A DNA stretch of 64,000 bases from Venturia oleaginea (Eukaryota > Ascomycota > Dothideomycetes > Venturiales > Venturiaceae): contig JABMLP010000012.1 of NCBI GenBank assembly GCA_013176395.1, positions 992,001 to 1,056,000 on the forward strand, read 5' to 3'. A program made the position numbers and the translations under genes. Below, piece after piece: positions 50,699-62,101 of the stretch. Numbering within the stretch: position 1 is the first letter of the stretch; the number at the start of each line of letters is the position of its first letter. The notes under the pieces are model-generated. The model ran no database searches. It was given only the letters and a program-made list of their open reading frames with translations, and was not told the DNA's origin.

Positions 50699-51424
50699 AA
50701 TGGAATATGTTGGCGTGGTGGGTATTGTACTGAGTTTTGGGCTTCGGTGCTACACGCCTCAGAGGCCTAATTTTTACAGGCTCACTGGAAAGTCGCTGTC
50801 ATTAGTGTTCTCATTTCATTTTTTACTACTGGTGTTTATGCCTCTACAACATTGGCTCCGCTCTTTATCATATACTCTGGCGAAACATTCTCACCTGCTC
50901 CCAACATTCCATGCCTGGACTGATACTTTTGCATCACAACGAAAAAGTGGAATTTAAAACGAGTGAGAGACTCACTTCGCGACAAAGATTTTCAGTATCG
51001 AGGGTCTATTCACGAAAATTTGAAGGTATTTGAATAAGTCTCTCAAAGTCTATTCGAGAACACACTAATAAGACTGAAATGTAGTTAATAGCACGTCAAG
51101 ATGATAACGTACTGGACATACTCGGTCAAGGAAACCTCACGTGGAGGAAAAAGGCATCTCACAAGCATAATCAAGCGTCTTAACAGTCCGCACAAAGTTA
51201 CCCGCCTGAGGGAGGCGGATGCTAAGCAGTCTGCAGACTTAGCATTCTACCGCGGCGAGTTCTCCCGTCCTCAGCCACCTCGCCCTATAGATAGGCGAGA
51301 AGGGGGTAGCGGGGTAGCGGGGTAGCGGGGTAGCGGGGCTACATAGGGCGAAGAGGGGGTAGCGGGGTTATACAGGGCGATAGAAGGGGGTAGCAGGGTT
51401 ATATAAGGCGATAGAGGAACGAAA
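50699..51424. other. Intergenic with G-rich repeats
   Basis: 725 bases. The distal part is dominated by GGGGTAGC-type repeats (51302-51420). No gene. Confidence 0.4.
51302..51420 (+). repeat. GGGGTAGC tandem array
   Basis: Four to five head-to-tail GGGGTAGC units (51303-51338) are followed by three looser copies of a unit containing GGGGGTAGC, GGGTTATA and GGGCGATAGA. G4 runs spaced by 4 bases can form a G-quadruplex on the plus strand. Confidence 0.75.
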
Positions 51425-51771
51425 TCCTGGAATGCATCGCTGGATTCCTATCCCTCGAAGATTTCCGTAACTTGCGCCTCCTCAATGGGACAACATACAA
51501 CGCGACCATTCATTTGTTTGCTCGCAAATACTTCGAATTTCAGACCGTGGACTTCACTCTTGCCGGGCTTCAGCGCTTGATCAACACCTCGAAGCACCAA
51601 AACTTGTCCAAATCCGTCCTTTTCGGCACCAGAATTTGCTTTGATTCCTTCTCGCAGACTGTTTGGAGTGAGGGAGAAGAACGAGTATGGTTCCGGGCGA
51701 TATTCGAAGCCAGGTCTTTGGACGAGGACCGTATAATGGTCGAGGGTGCTTTGAAATCCCGAAAGCTATGA
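51425..51771 (+). pseudogene. F-box-type gene relic 1
   Basis: Reads ECIAGFLSLEDFRNLRLLNG then TYNATIHLFARKYFEFQTVD and FTLAGLQRLINTSKHQNL, the end of an F-box-like domain (IL..LSLEDL.NLRL) and following segment of the fungal F-box/LRR-type families. The opening of the F-box is replaced by the GGGGTAGC array and the ORF ends after about 115 codons at 51769-51771, so it is a fragment. Confidence 0.5.
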
Positions 51772-52241
51772 AATGGAGTTTGCAAGATTGAACTCGTCCC
51801 AGATCAATCGGATATGGATTGGCTGAGCAATCTGGCGACAAACTTGTCTCGGCCCAGACTATCCAGTAGTATGGGCGCATTTTGTAGTGAGTCATTAGTT
51901 GGTATCATCCAAGGAACTCTCATAACAGGGGAGCGACTTTAAGAAGGTTGATAGCAACTAATAACTCAATATAAAATGCGCTGGCAGTGCTGGACAGTAT
52001 AGGCCAAGACAAGTTTGTCGGCAGATTACTCAGCGGCTCTATTCCCGCCCGGCGGCTCACCTGGCGCAACGGCAAAAAAAGCTCTCCCGGAACTTGTACA
52101 CAACGATGCTCATGGCTCTCTTCCAAAGCGTGAATGGTGCATACCCCATTGCTCCAGGGCTTTAGGAGGCCTGGCCCAGAATTCAAATAGCAGCGAAACC
52201 ACGTCAATCTTTGGCAACTTACCGGTGTCATGGATCGACAC

Positions 52242-52338
52242 GAAGCAACGCTCAATATCTTTCTGCCATGGCAGTTCCTCGAAAAGTGTACTGTTCTTCT
52301 AGGAACTGTCATGGTGGAAAGATATTGAGCGTCGCTTC
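52242..52338. repeat. Long hairpin, 38-bp arms
   Basis: GAAGCAACGCTCAATATCTT (52242) to TTCCT (52279) pairs with 52301-52338 (AGGAACTGTCATGG..GAGCGTCGCTTC) with about four mismatches and a 21-base loop. Either a small inverted-repeat element or a foldback relic. Confidence 0.7.
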
Positions 52339-52628
52339 GTGGGAATCGTCTGGAAGCCGCAGAGACGCACCATCTTTACGATACGCAATACACATCAGTC
52401 AGCCGCACGATGCACCAACCACGGCTGTTCATGGCCGGCAACGTCACATCCAGCACACACGGAACGACTCGAAGAAGTGACTGTGAGGTCAGCATGAATG
52501 TCGGGGTTACGCACCGCCCGATTACTTATCCCGGGCGGGTACCTAAGAGAGAGAGGGCGGCAGGGATATGTTCAAAGCCCAGTAAATATGGGGAGAAGGG
52601 CTGAAGGCAAGGCTAGGGTAGAATCAGC

Positions 52629-52756
52629 GGCTTCGGCGGCGATAAAAATGGCGGTATTTTAACGGGGGGTCGCCGTTTTTGTCGCCACCGAAGCCTCTAA
52701 TTGTAGCGCGTTAAGACACTGCCGTTTTTGCCACCGCCGAAATCTCCGATTTTATC
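52629..52756. repeat. GC-rich palindrome cluster
   Basis: GGCTTCGGCGGCGATAAAAA (52630) is complemented by TTTTTGTCGCCACCGAAGCC (52676) and again, loosely, by GCCGTTTTTGCCACCGCCGA (52722). Several differences are C/T. Confidence 0.6.
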
Positions 52757-53084
52757 GCAGCCTTACATTCAGCCTCACTCCCATCTTTACTGAGCTTTGA
52801 ACATCTAGGGCCCCGCCGTCCTCTCGCTCTTGGGCAACCCCCAGGCTACGTAATCAGATTACGTACGTAATACTAGAGGCTAGTTGGCCATGGTGGATCA
52901 AGTTCTGTGAGTGGACGGACTTGCCACTAACGTCTGCATTTCTCTATTTCTCACTCGAATACATGTAAGGCATGTTGCCATACCGTGGAGAGTCAGTCAA
53001 TCACATGATTCGGTCTGCAGTGCAGATGGTGGAGTTTTATGTGAGTGAAGTGTACGGTTACGTCACCTTCTTCGGTATTGCTTA

Positions 53085-53760
53085 CTGCTTTCAGAAAATG
53101 AAAACGACAGACCGATATCCTGTCCCTCGAGGATCTTCTTAACTTCCGCCTAGTCAACAAGTCCATCAAACTCGCCACGATCCTACTCTTCACAAGGAAA
53201 TACCTACACCGTCTCTGCAGGAAGGGTCAGTAGTAGTTTTCTCTGCTTCAACCATGCTCACCGTGATCAATAGACTCACAGTGCCTTTAGGATGGATCAC
53301 CTCGCCTTCTTTGTCCAGACGATCTTCGCCGCGTTGCGCGAAAGCAAAGCACTTCTGACTGGCCTTCAGCCAACAGGTTACTACAACGGCCTGGGTTACC
53401 TACCGATCGCATGTCTCGCAGGCATCATCAAATAGCACGAAGCCTTGCCCGGTCCTCTTGCCTTCTGGGCGTTTTTTGAGAAATATGGCCGGGCTGAATA
53501 TCAAATTGAGCCACCTCTTCGATAGACGATCATCAGGGAAAATACAAAGACTATCGTTTGGTTCTTCAAACTGGTCGCGCCATCCTTGAAAAGCCTAAGC
53601 CTTCGAGGACACGACGCCGAGACGGACACGACACTTCTTACTGTCGTGAACACTCTGGCATACCACGTCCATTTCCCAAATTTGGAAGATCTCCACTTCT
53701 CCGAGGGCATATCTAAATCCAGAGCCTCACAGCATTTTTCCGGAAACACTCGTCCACTTT
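53085..53760 (+). pseudogene. F-box-type gene relic 2
   Basis: Reads DILSLEDLLNFRLVNKSIKL then ATILLFTRKYLHRLC, the same F-box tail as relic 1 (LSLEDx.NxRL...FxRKY), in a different frame from later pieces such as LKSLSLRGHDAETDTTLL and HFPNLEDLHFSEGISKS, which look like leucine-rich repeat sequence of the same gene type. Frame changes and stops separate the pieces. It is not an exact duplicate of relic 1. Confidence 0.5.
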
Positions 53761-54030
53761 GAAATTCCTCTCGCTGGATGTACTCTATACAAATGTAGGG
53801 GAATGACCATCACTCCTCACACAGCTATCCGACCTCCAACTAACCAAGCTCGAGACAATGATTTGCAGACGACGAGCTTGGAAACTTCGGAGTTGGGTTT
53901 CAGTATGTGTCAAGTTCTTCATCGACAGGGGGCTTTAAAGAAGTAGATACAAGAGTCGCTTTGCATGGTCAAAAGCCAAGCGGTGCTTCATACATCCTTT
54001 CCAGACCGCATCGTGCCGCTTTCATCATCT

Positions 54031-56178
54031 CTACTCCACCTCGGAGTGCTCAGGCTCAGCGTAGCTCATCTTGCCACCTCTCTGACTTTTCCTAGCTGGA
54101 GGTGCCTTTCGCGTGACCACGGGTTCCGACATTTGATCTTCGCTCAAGTCTGACAGTTCAGAGCTCTCTTCTTCGGAGACCGAAGGAGTCGGGGCAGCAG
54201 CGACCGTCTTCCTTTTTGTCGCTTTGACCTTTGTCGGCGCTTGTTTTTTTGCCACTTGCTCGTCCTCTGCCTTCGATGCTAGTTCATCGGCCGCAACATC
54301 CTCTGCTTTGGCCTTCTTCTTCGGTGTCTTCTTGGTGTCGTCTTTAGGTTTCACTTCTCTCTTTTTCGGTCTAAGCCACTCTTCCATTCCAGGTGGCCAG
54401 TAGACTCGCATTTCAGGACCACCCATACCCACCTCGTCATCAGCAATGAATTCCGGCTCTTTAGTCTCAACTTCTTTCGTCGCGTCTTCCATGATTTCGT
54501 CCAAATCTTCATCCTTCACTTTCGTCTTTTTCTTCTTGGGCGTCTTGGGTTTGGCACGTACGATCGGCTTATTATCGTCTTTCCTCACATGCGGGATCAT
54601 GTCGTTGATTCTGTCGAAACCTGGTAGCTTAAAGGTTCTCATCAGCTCGAAAACAGCTTGTTCCTTGTCCTTTGCTTCAATCATAAGGTCCATATCGTCC
54701 GCACATGGTGGCAATGTGGCAGGTCGAGGGTTGTGCTTCCTCCGCTGTGTCCGCGTTATCGCTGGTGGCGTTTGTTCGGAGTAGTGCATTTTCTGCGTGA
54801 TGCCTTTTCTTATCCAAGTTTCGCGAATCGTTGGGAACAACTCAATAATGTCCTTCGTCCCTTCTCTAATTTTCTCTGCATCAAAAATGATGTTATGATG
54901 GTGGAAGTCCAAGACCATAGGGATATTAAGTTCCTGACAAACCGGCAAAAGATCGTGAACATGCCAGGTCATGTCATCGTTTTCAAGAACAAGGCGATTT
55001 TTAATCGAGGGGGAAAGCTTCGCGTAGTTCTCACGAAAACGATCCAGAGTATCTGACTTCGACCCAAACATGCCACCCATGTGGAGAATCATCACCGCAT
55101 CACGATTCTGCTGCGGCGGTAATTTGAGCAGTGAAAGCATCTCATCGTGATAGATCAGATCTCGCATTGCACCGTCCACAACGGATTTTCGTGGCGATCC
55201 TAGTTGCGTGAACTGTTTCTTGTCAGCTTTCACGATATATCGGTACTGGATGGCAAAAGCGCATACCTGGCCAGGATGGGTAGTCACTCGGTGTCCCAAT
55301 TCTGCCACCACTTTGCCAACTTCTGCCAATGTGTCTGCAGCGAACGGCGCCAATTTGTACCCATACTCTTCATGACTAGCAAACGGGAACATCTCACTGC
55401 TGAGACGCATGAACTTGATGCCGTATCTGTCATTCCATCGCAACATCTTGATGATGTCCCGAGCATTTGCCAATCCCAACGCCTCGACCCATTTCTGGCC
55501 TCGAGCTAAATCTGTTGGCTGCTCCTTGTCAGGACGATTCTTGATAGCATGTTCTGGTTGAGAAGGATCTTTGAGAGGATGGCGGTGTTCGATGATCGAT
55601 GCTATGCGACATGTCCGAGAGCTGAAAACTGGGGGGTTTGAATAGCGGAGGTAGGTATTGAGACATGCCTAGAATAAACGTCAGAAAGATTGATGTAATA
55701 ATGGCGGCGTAAGTCGACCTACGTAGCCCAACCTTCCTTTCCACGGCAGAGGCAAATAGTCGCTATTCACCGGTGGAGGCCGCGATAGAGCCTCCTTGAG
55801 CTCCTCCTCGTCTGCAACCTCTTCACCTTCAGCTTCGGGGTCGTCCAGTCCTGGCGCACCACCTTCTTCTTTCAAAGCGGCAGCTTTCGGGGTCTTTGGG
55901 GCATCCAACTTCTTCTTCGCTGCTGCTGCGCGTCTCTTCTTGGGTGGCTCAGCTGGAAGATTCAGCCGCAAATCATCATTCACATCACTATCTGGGGAAG
56001 CTCTAGTTGCATTGGGCCCGTCAAGCACTTGCGGATTTCGGTCTGGGTTTGTCGCCGCTTTAGAATTGGCTCGAGAGGGTGCTTTTCGTTTTGGTGGCAA
56101 GGTTGAAGGCAGTGGAGCTGGCAGGGGAATCTCCGACTCAACAGCAGCAATGTTAGATCTCTTTCTTTTGGGGGCCAT
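54031..56178 (-). CDS. uvdE: UV-damage endonuclease UvdE (Uve1-type)
   Basis: Exons 56178-55723, 55668-55267 and 55212-54031 give 679 residues from MAPKRKRSN. An in-frame ATG at 56280 would add 34 residues resembling a mitochondrial leader. Residues 1-135 are basic, Pro/Lys-rich. The TIM-barrel core begins GYACLNTYLRYSNPPVF and has RTCRIASIIEHRHPL, ALGLANARDIIKMLRWND, KFMRLSSEMFPFASH, HPGQFTQLGSPRKSVVDGA (spliced), ILHMGGMFGSK, RLVLENDDMTWHVHDLLP, MVLDFHHHNI, and KMHYSEQTPP; the His, Glu and Asp residues form the metal site. It nicks DNA 5' to UV photoproducts in the alternative excision repair pathway, in nucleus and mitochondria. A 210-residue charged C-tail is longer than usual. The intron 55266-55213 is 54 nt and in frame, so retention would add 18 residues inside the active-site loop. 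Confidence 0.93.
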
Positions 56179-59100
56179 TGTGACAACTCTATGTCCTAGT
56201 ACGGAAATCCGAATCGCAAAGAGGTTTCTAGAGTAGAGACTTGCCACTGCTGGAGCGCTGCAGTGGTGCAATGTTTGCATTCGGTATCTGTGTCGTGGTG
56301 TAGTTCCCCAGGTGGAACGCGGGACGGTCGCGAAAACATAGCAGGCGAAGTCATGACGATATCTCGCATCATTGGAGGCTCTTGAATTATCTAGTCTTGC
56401 AAGATGCAGGGCCGGTCCAATTTTCGGGGGAGATCTCAGTTGCTGTGGGAGGCTAAGATTCAGCCCAAAATGTCACTTCTCCAAGTCCTCATAAGTGCTG
56501 ATCCCGCTTCACGTGGTCTCTCGCCCCTTGAGCAAAATGTCTTTGTTTTCAACCTCAATAAGAACTGCAGCAAGTTTCCGCTCTTCTTTTCACTGACTTA
56601 CCATATGTATGCCCACAAGCAGCCTTAGCTATCGTGAAAAGCGGTCTGAGGATGCCGCATATACTGACCGCCTGCAGACAACTTTCTCTCTTCACATGGT
56701 TGAATTGTTCAAAAGTCAAAAGGCCTACCTAGACAAGGAAGTTCAAAATTGGAGTCGCGCGCCGGTGTAGAGATAGTCTTTCCGAGGTTGTTCGCGCAGA
56801 CTTCAAACGCCAATTTCCCTTGCCTGTCAAGTGTCAACATTCTATTTCCAACTGATGTCTGCTCGAAGTCGTTCGACAGGCCTTCCATCTCATCTCCCAG
56901 TTTCCACCTTTCAGAAGCTCTGTGCTTTGAAGTCGTGGGTTACTTTGGTCTACATACATCGAGTCGCGTGCGCGAAAAGGAATACAGTGTTGGCATCTAT
57001 TCGATTCCCGAATATCTACCTAGGTAGGTGCCGGACCTGTGGCACCATCTATTCTTGAAACGGACGAAGATCTTTCGGGTTATCCGACGGGGATAACCAT
57101 ATGTCAAAAAGATTGAATTCCAACAGTTTCATATTCAGATGATTTCATTTGAAATTGATACGATGTGATGGATCGAAAAAATTAGGTAACCTCTCTTGGC
57201 ACGGAGTGTTTTTCCTTGGAAAATTTTGGCAAGAAGAATTGGACGGGATTCGACAAAAATTTGACATATGTTCCATGTGTCAACCTGCACTACTGATCCT
57301 TGTATGACTCTTCCTCCGTCTCCAATAATCTTGACAAGTGTTTCTTTGTTTATCTGTGGTAATGCTCCTCATTTCCTCACTTTGTCCCAGTGGAGTTGTG
57401 ATCTTGATTGAGAACAATTTCGGCAACGTCTCGGCGTCCTGATGCCCCCACAGGCCAATAACCAACGACTGTAATTTAGAGGAGCAAACAGCTCTTGATT
57501 AAGACGTTCTCGTAAAATAATTGGATCTTTACGAGTTGCTGCGATCTGTACGCAAGGGGATGGCTTGAGCCCTTCAGTTACGATCTGGATTCCATACACC
57601 ATGGAGCTGACGAAGATGTGAAGAGGTGGAAATTATCATGTCCATTCGGTTGACTCCACCGTTGATTTGCTGTCGTGGATCTGCAAACATCCGATCCTCA
57701 GGTGAAGAGCCCTGTGCGGGGGCTTCCTATGCAAATCGTAAGCTCCGTTATGTATAATAAAACCTCAGATTCATACCTGAGTTGCCATGGACGTCAAGTA
57801 GTGAAGTAACATATACTCTCATTATTTCTAGCCCTGTTCGAGTAATTGGTGCTACTCGAACGAGCAAATGTCGGGTGCAGCTCAGACACGATTGGCAGTC
57901 ATGCGAAGGGCAAGGCTTCTATACTTCTCGATATACCTTTCGCATGAGATGCATTGTTTGGGCTGCCACTATGGTCTAGACGAGGTCCTCTTCTCGCATT
58001 CGTTCATACATGTTTGTGTCAATTCGGGAAACGTGTCACAAGAATTGGACAAAGGAGCGGTTTGAATCAGTCGCGTATTCCCAAACCAAGCTTTTGAATC
58101 ATCTGTAGTTGAGTGCCTCTCCAATTGCTGGCTATACGCCATGTGTCTAGATCCCAGAAACTGATCCTCTAGGTGGAGAGACCCTGACACGGTGCCTGCA
58201 TTAACATGCATAGACTATATAAGTACAAACTATTATCCAAATGGTGCCCTAATCTTAGTAAGACTTTTCGTCAACTTCATCAAACCACGAGAGTAACAGA
58301 AGTCATGCTCCACAAAGGAATCCGGCAGCCGCCCAAGACCTGACAAGCGCAATTTGGGAAATATGGGTTCTCTATCGCTCGAAGTATATGTTATGTGAAG
58401 GTGGGTCTGTATGGGTGTGAAACGTACCATACTCACGTAGATGAAGCAAAAGACAGCTACAACAGCCGCTTTGGGCCACGGCTAAGCCCACGTCAAGTAC
58501 AGGGCGATACGATTAGTGCCTACGGATTGTCGCGGTCCAAAAGATTCCAGAAGGATGTGTAGAAGGAACCTGCCGACTCGATATCTTGTGTCTTCGATCG
58601 TATCAGGTCAAAAGCAGAGACAGTTATCCCAATGGCTCCACACTTTTAGAGATAGACCTATTCGGCACGGCAACATGCCGCATCACATCCTGCAGGCGAT
58701 GGAGCTGGGTATGCTGTGTGTATATACTATGTACATAGTATGAAACTCGGAAAATCAGCATCTGATTCTAAGCAACTGTCCTTGGCCCTGGCTGCACATG
58801 TCCAGATGCGAGGGATTTCAGCCTCCAGGGACGCGGCTGATGAGACACTAGCATAGGCTACACAGCCCCTGTTCTAGACAATCATGTCCCTTCCGTTCAT
58901 CTCGCGACTCAGGGTCTTATGTTAGGGAGACCCTGATCTGGACATATCGATGCCAATTGCAGCTCGTTGGATTTGCACGGGCTTGGTACCGAAGGCGGTA
59001 CTCAGCACCCAGAAACAGACGCGGACGAGCATGAAATGGCTTTTTCCGCTTTCCCAACTCTAAGCGAGTCACTCAACAGGAAAAAAACGTTGAATACTTC

Positions 59101-59433
59101 CACAGCACGCGAGCATCTGATTCGCTCTAGACTCAAGACCCTCAGGAGAGTCTACCTGAGTGCCGCAAAGACCCCCGATTCTCTACGCGTGCAACCGTGC
59201 TTCTTTAAAATAAAGGGCGGCAGAGCGAAGGTAATGAACCGGCGTTGGCTGTAGATTAAACATTTTCTGGGGAAACATTTGCAACAAGAAAGGCCCTTGC
59301 TTCTACGCTGATATTAGATAGCGACGGGACATCGACCAGACCTCTGCCTTCTATCCATCGACACTCATTCTTCAAGCAGTCCCGAGTTCGGCGTTGAGCT
59401 TTGAAATAAAGTTGAGGCCGTTCAACCACCATT
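56179..59433. other. 3.2-kb region without a confident gene
   Basis: Contains the UvdE upstream region. Several ORFs of 60-95 codons exist (56404-57060 plus, 57280-57602 minus, 58516-58743 plus) but none has family motifs, signal peptide or consistent splice junctions. CAGGGTC/GACCCTG-type short repeats recur near 57700, 58190 and 58915. Either non-coding or strongly decayed. Confidence 0.35.
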
Positions 59434-60971
59434 ATGCATCGAGCATCCGCCCTCGTCGAGATAATCCCCAAGGAGGAGGCTATCTCTTCCTCATCCTCAC
59501 GACTTGTTCAAAAGCAGGCCGTAAAACTTCGTGGCTCAACACGCAATGGCAGGCCATTGAGGCAGATTTCCATCGAAGAGCTCGAGGCTGCCAACAGCGT
59601 TGAGAAGCCATGGATCGCAGTTCGCGGTAAAGTCTACGACCTGACGAAATTTGTCGACAAGCACCCAGGAGGTCGTGACTTTCTACTTCTTTCAGTCGGT
59701 CGAGACGCGACATCTCTGTACGAGTCACTGCACACGGAAAAGATGACAAAGGTTCTCAAGTGAGTACATCAAATCTGTTGGGATTTCACGTATTCGTCAA
59801 CTCGAACCCAACTAACAATTCGACAGCAAATACTATATTGGAGACCTGAAAGAGACGAATGTGCCCCAATATGCACCGCAGAGCGAGTTTTATCAGGTGG
59901 TGCAGAACAGGGTGGAGACATATTTCAAGACAATTGGCAAAGACCCACGAGACGCGCCAGTGATGCTCTGGACGTACGGATTCCTCACTTGCTTCTTCGT
60001 GGCCACATACTTTGTTATGATGTGGAGACCCGAGTCGTGGAGTCTTGCTGCTCTTCCTTGGATTGCAGCTGCCCTCAGCGGGTGGTGTTGTGCAATGATG
60101 GGCTTCTACCAGAACCACGATGGATGCCACGCTTCTTTCACGAAATCACCTCTCGTCTGGACAGCTCTGCGACGAACATACGAGTCCATGACTGGATTGA
60201 GTACCCTGCTCTGGATCTACCAACATGGCCTCGGACACCACCCATTCACCAACGTTGCTGGCGCTGATCCGGATATCGTCTCTGACGACCCAGGTTCGAT
60301 TCGTGTTCACGGTGATCAGCCATGGTGGAACCACTACAAATGGCAGAAGTACTACTGGCTTCCCCTCTACAGCCAATTGGTCCTTTCTCGAAAGATCACG
60401 GAGTGGAAGAACGTCTTCTATGACAACCAGTACAAGCACATCAAGATCAACCCACCACAAGTATCCGAGTACCTGTGGTTTGTGGTCGTCACTGTGAGTC
60501 TCTTCGGATGTCCATTTGGAAGCTCAAATTAATACGTTATAGTCCGTCTATGCTCTCCAACACTACGTGCTCCCAATGACCTTCTTCCACATCGGATTCT
60601 TCCGCATGATGGCCCTCCACACCGTCACCGACCTCGTCTGGTCCGTCTACCTCACCCTCATCTTTCAAGCCTCCCACGTAAACGACGACGTCGCCTGGCC
60701 CGTACCCGATGCCGACGGAAACATCAAAGAAGATTGGGCAGCCCTCCAAATCGAAGCTTCGCTTGATTTTGCCCACGGAGACGGTCTGACAACATGGCTT
60801 TGCGGCTCCCTAAATTATCAGGCCGTCCATCACCTCTTCCCATACGTCAGTCAGGCATTCTACCCCGAAATCGCCGACATCGTCAAGGACACAGCCAAAG
60901 AGTATGGTGTTAAATATAACCTTAAAGACTCGATTTGGGACATGATCAGAGCGCACTGTATCGAGGATTGA
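59434..60971 (+). CDS. Cytochrome b5-fusion front-end fatty acid / sphingolipid desaturase
   Basis: Exons 59434-59759, 59827-60493 and 60543-60971 give 473 residues. Residues about 45-110 are a cytochrome b5 domain with heme loop FVDKHPGGRDFLLLSVG (HPGG at 77-80). The membrane part has histidine boxes NHDGCHASF, QHGLGHHPFTNVAGAD and LNYQAVHHLFPYVSQ; the last has glutamine in place of the first histidine (QxxHH), diagnostic for front-end desaturases (delta-5, -6 or -8). Helices such as YGFLTCFFVATYFVMMW and SLAALPWIAAALSGW flank the boxes, as expected for an ER membrane enzyme taking electrons through its own b5 domain. Substrate (fatty acyl or sphingoid base) is not decided by sequence. Confidence 0.92.
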
Positions 60972-62101
60972 AATGTTTGGAGAGGAGCCTTTACCATTAA
61001 GGTGAGTTCGCTCATGCGCAAGCTTGGGAGGCTCGATTTGCTTGTACTATTTGTGTTGCGAGTTCGCTACATAGCTTTTATGTGAGATATATCACGACTT
61101 CTTTGATTCCCACATTGCGAAAGCAGCACTATAGACTTCGGGGATTTTGCTGGCGTCCTCGCGACGAGAGATGTTAGGAGGGCATGGATAAGATAAGTTG
61201 AAAATGTACAAATAAACATTAAATCTGGAGTCTTGATTTGGGTCTGCAGTACATATCCTTGCACATGGCCGTCACGTTGGCTATTTACTTACCACTCATT
61301 CCAGAATTTCTCGTGTGGTCATCATCTCTGTTTTCTAGTTCCTGCGTGATATTTATTCACATGTCAATTCTTCGAGATTGCTCAACAAGATCGACGGTTC
61401 AACGGCGATGAGATATCAACAGAGTCATCATTCAACGAAATGACCGTCATCAGATCCGATTCCACGTCTGACTGTTGAACAACTGGATAAGTTTAGCCGC
61501 CTCCCCGGTCTAGACGGATATCATGCTCACACTTCCCAAGCCACAGAAGAAACTCGGAAAAAAAAAAGCATCCCATGGATTGTCCTGTATTTCTACCGTT
61601 TGCATTTACACGAGAGAGATGAGTATTTTTGATATGCGATTTGGAGGTCGTGACTAAATGTAGGGCCGGGCAGATGAAAACGATAAATCACTTACTGGTC
61701 TCTGGAGTAGGTCTTGAGCTTGCGTGTAGGATTTTGGAGGACTTGTTGCCTTTCTTAAGGATCAACAGTGATGATATTTGAAAACTATTGGTGGTTAAGG
61801 TCGGCGGATGAATCACGTGGTGGGGTTAGTCTGCTCCAAGTTCTCGATTGAAGACTTCAGACCAACAGCAAAACTTTTTCATCATCAGTATCATCAGTAT
61901 CATTGGAACGACGTAAAGCTTCTTCATATAACCAATGCTAATGCATGACTCATCTCCAGTCCTCGAGCTTATCTGATCGTCGCCCACGACGAAGAACAAT
62001 GCCCTGCCTTGGCCCACGGAGTGAGCGATCTTGAGCACTCAAACTGGTCCCAACGTCGATTACTCTATTATATTGACGCCCTCTCTTCCGCCGAATCCGC
62101 C
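60972..62101. other. Intergenic, unassigned
   Basis: 1.1 kb of 3' flank of the desaturase and upstream region of the HET gene. No supported gene. Confidence 0.35.

Larger units (their letters stand above)
51772..53084. other. Gene-free stretch with hairpins
   Basis: 1.3 kb with no supported gene. It contains a 38-bp-stem hairpin (52242-52338) and a GC-rich palindromic cluster (52629-52756). Confidence 0.45.

Noticed and set aside
50960..51080. TATTCGAGAACACACTAA as a second Harbinger terminus
   Set aside because: It resembles the TTCGAGAAC tip at 31103 only over 9-10 bases and has no partner or transposase nearby.
56404..57060. Three overlapping ORFs as a possible small gene
   Set aside because: No joinable splice sites give a consistent product and there are no motifs or signal peptide.
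57280..57602. Minus-strand ORFs with GLKPSPCVQIAATRK
   Set aside because: Two frames of similar length, neither extended by flanking exons; treated as non-coding.
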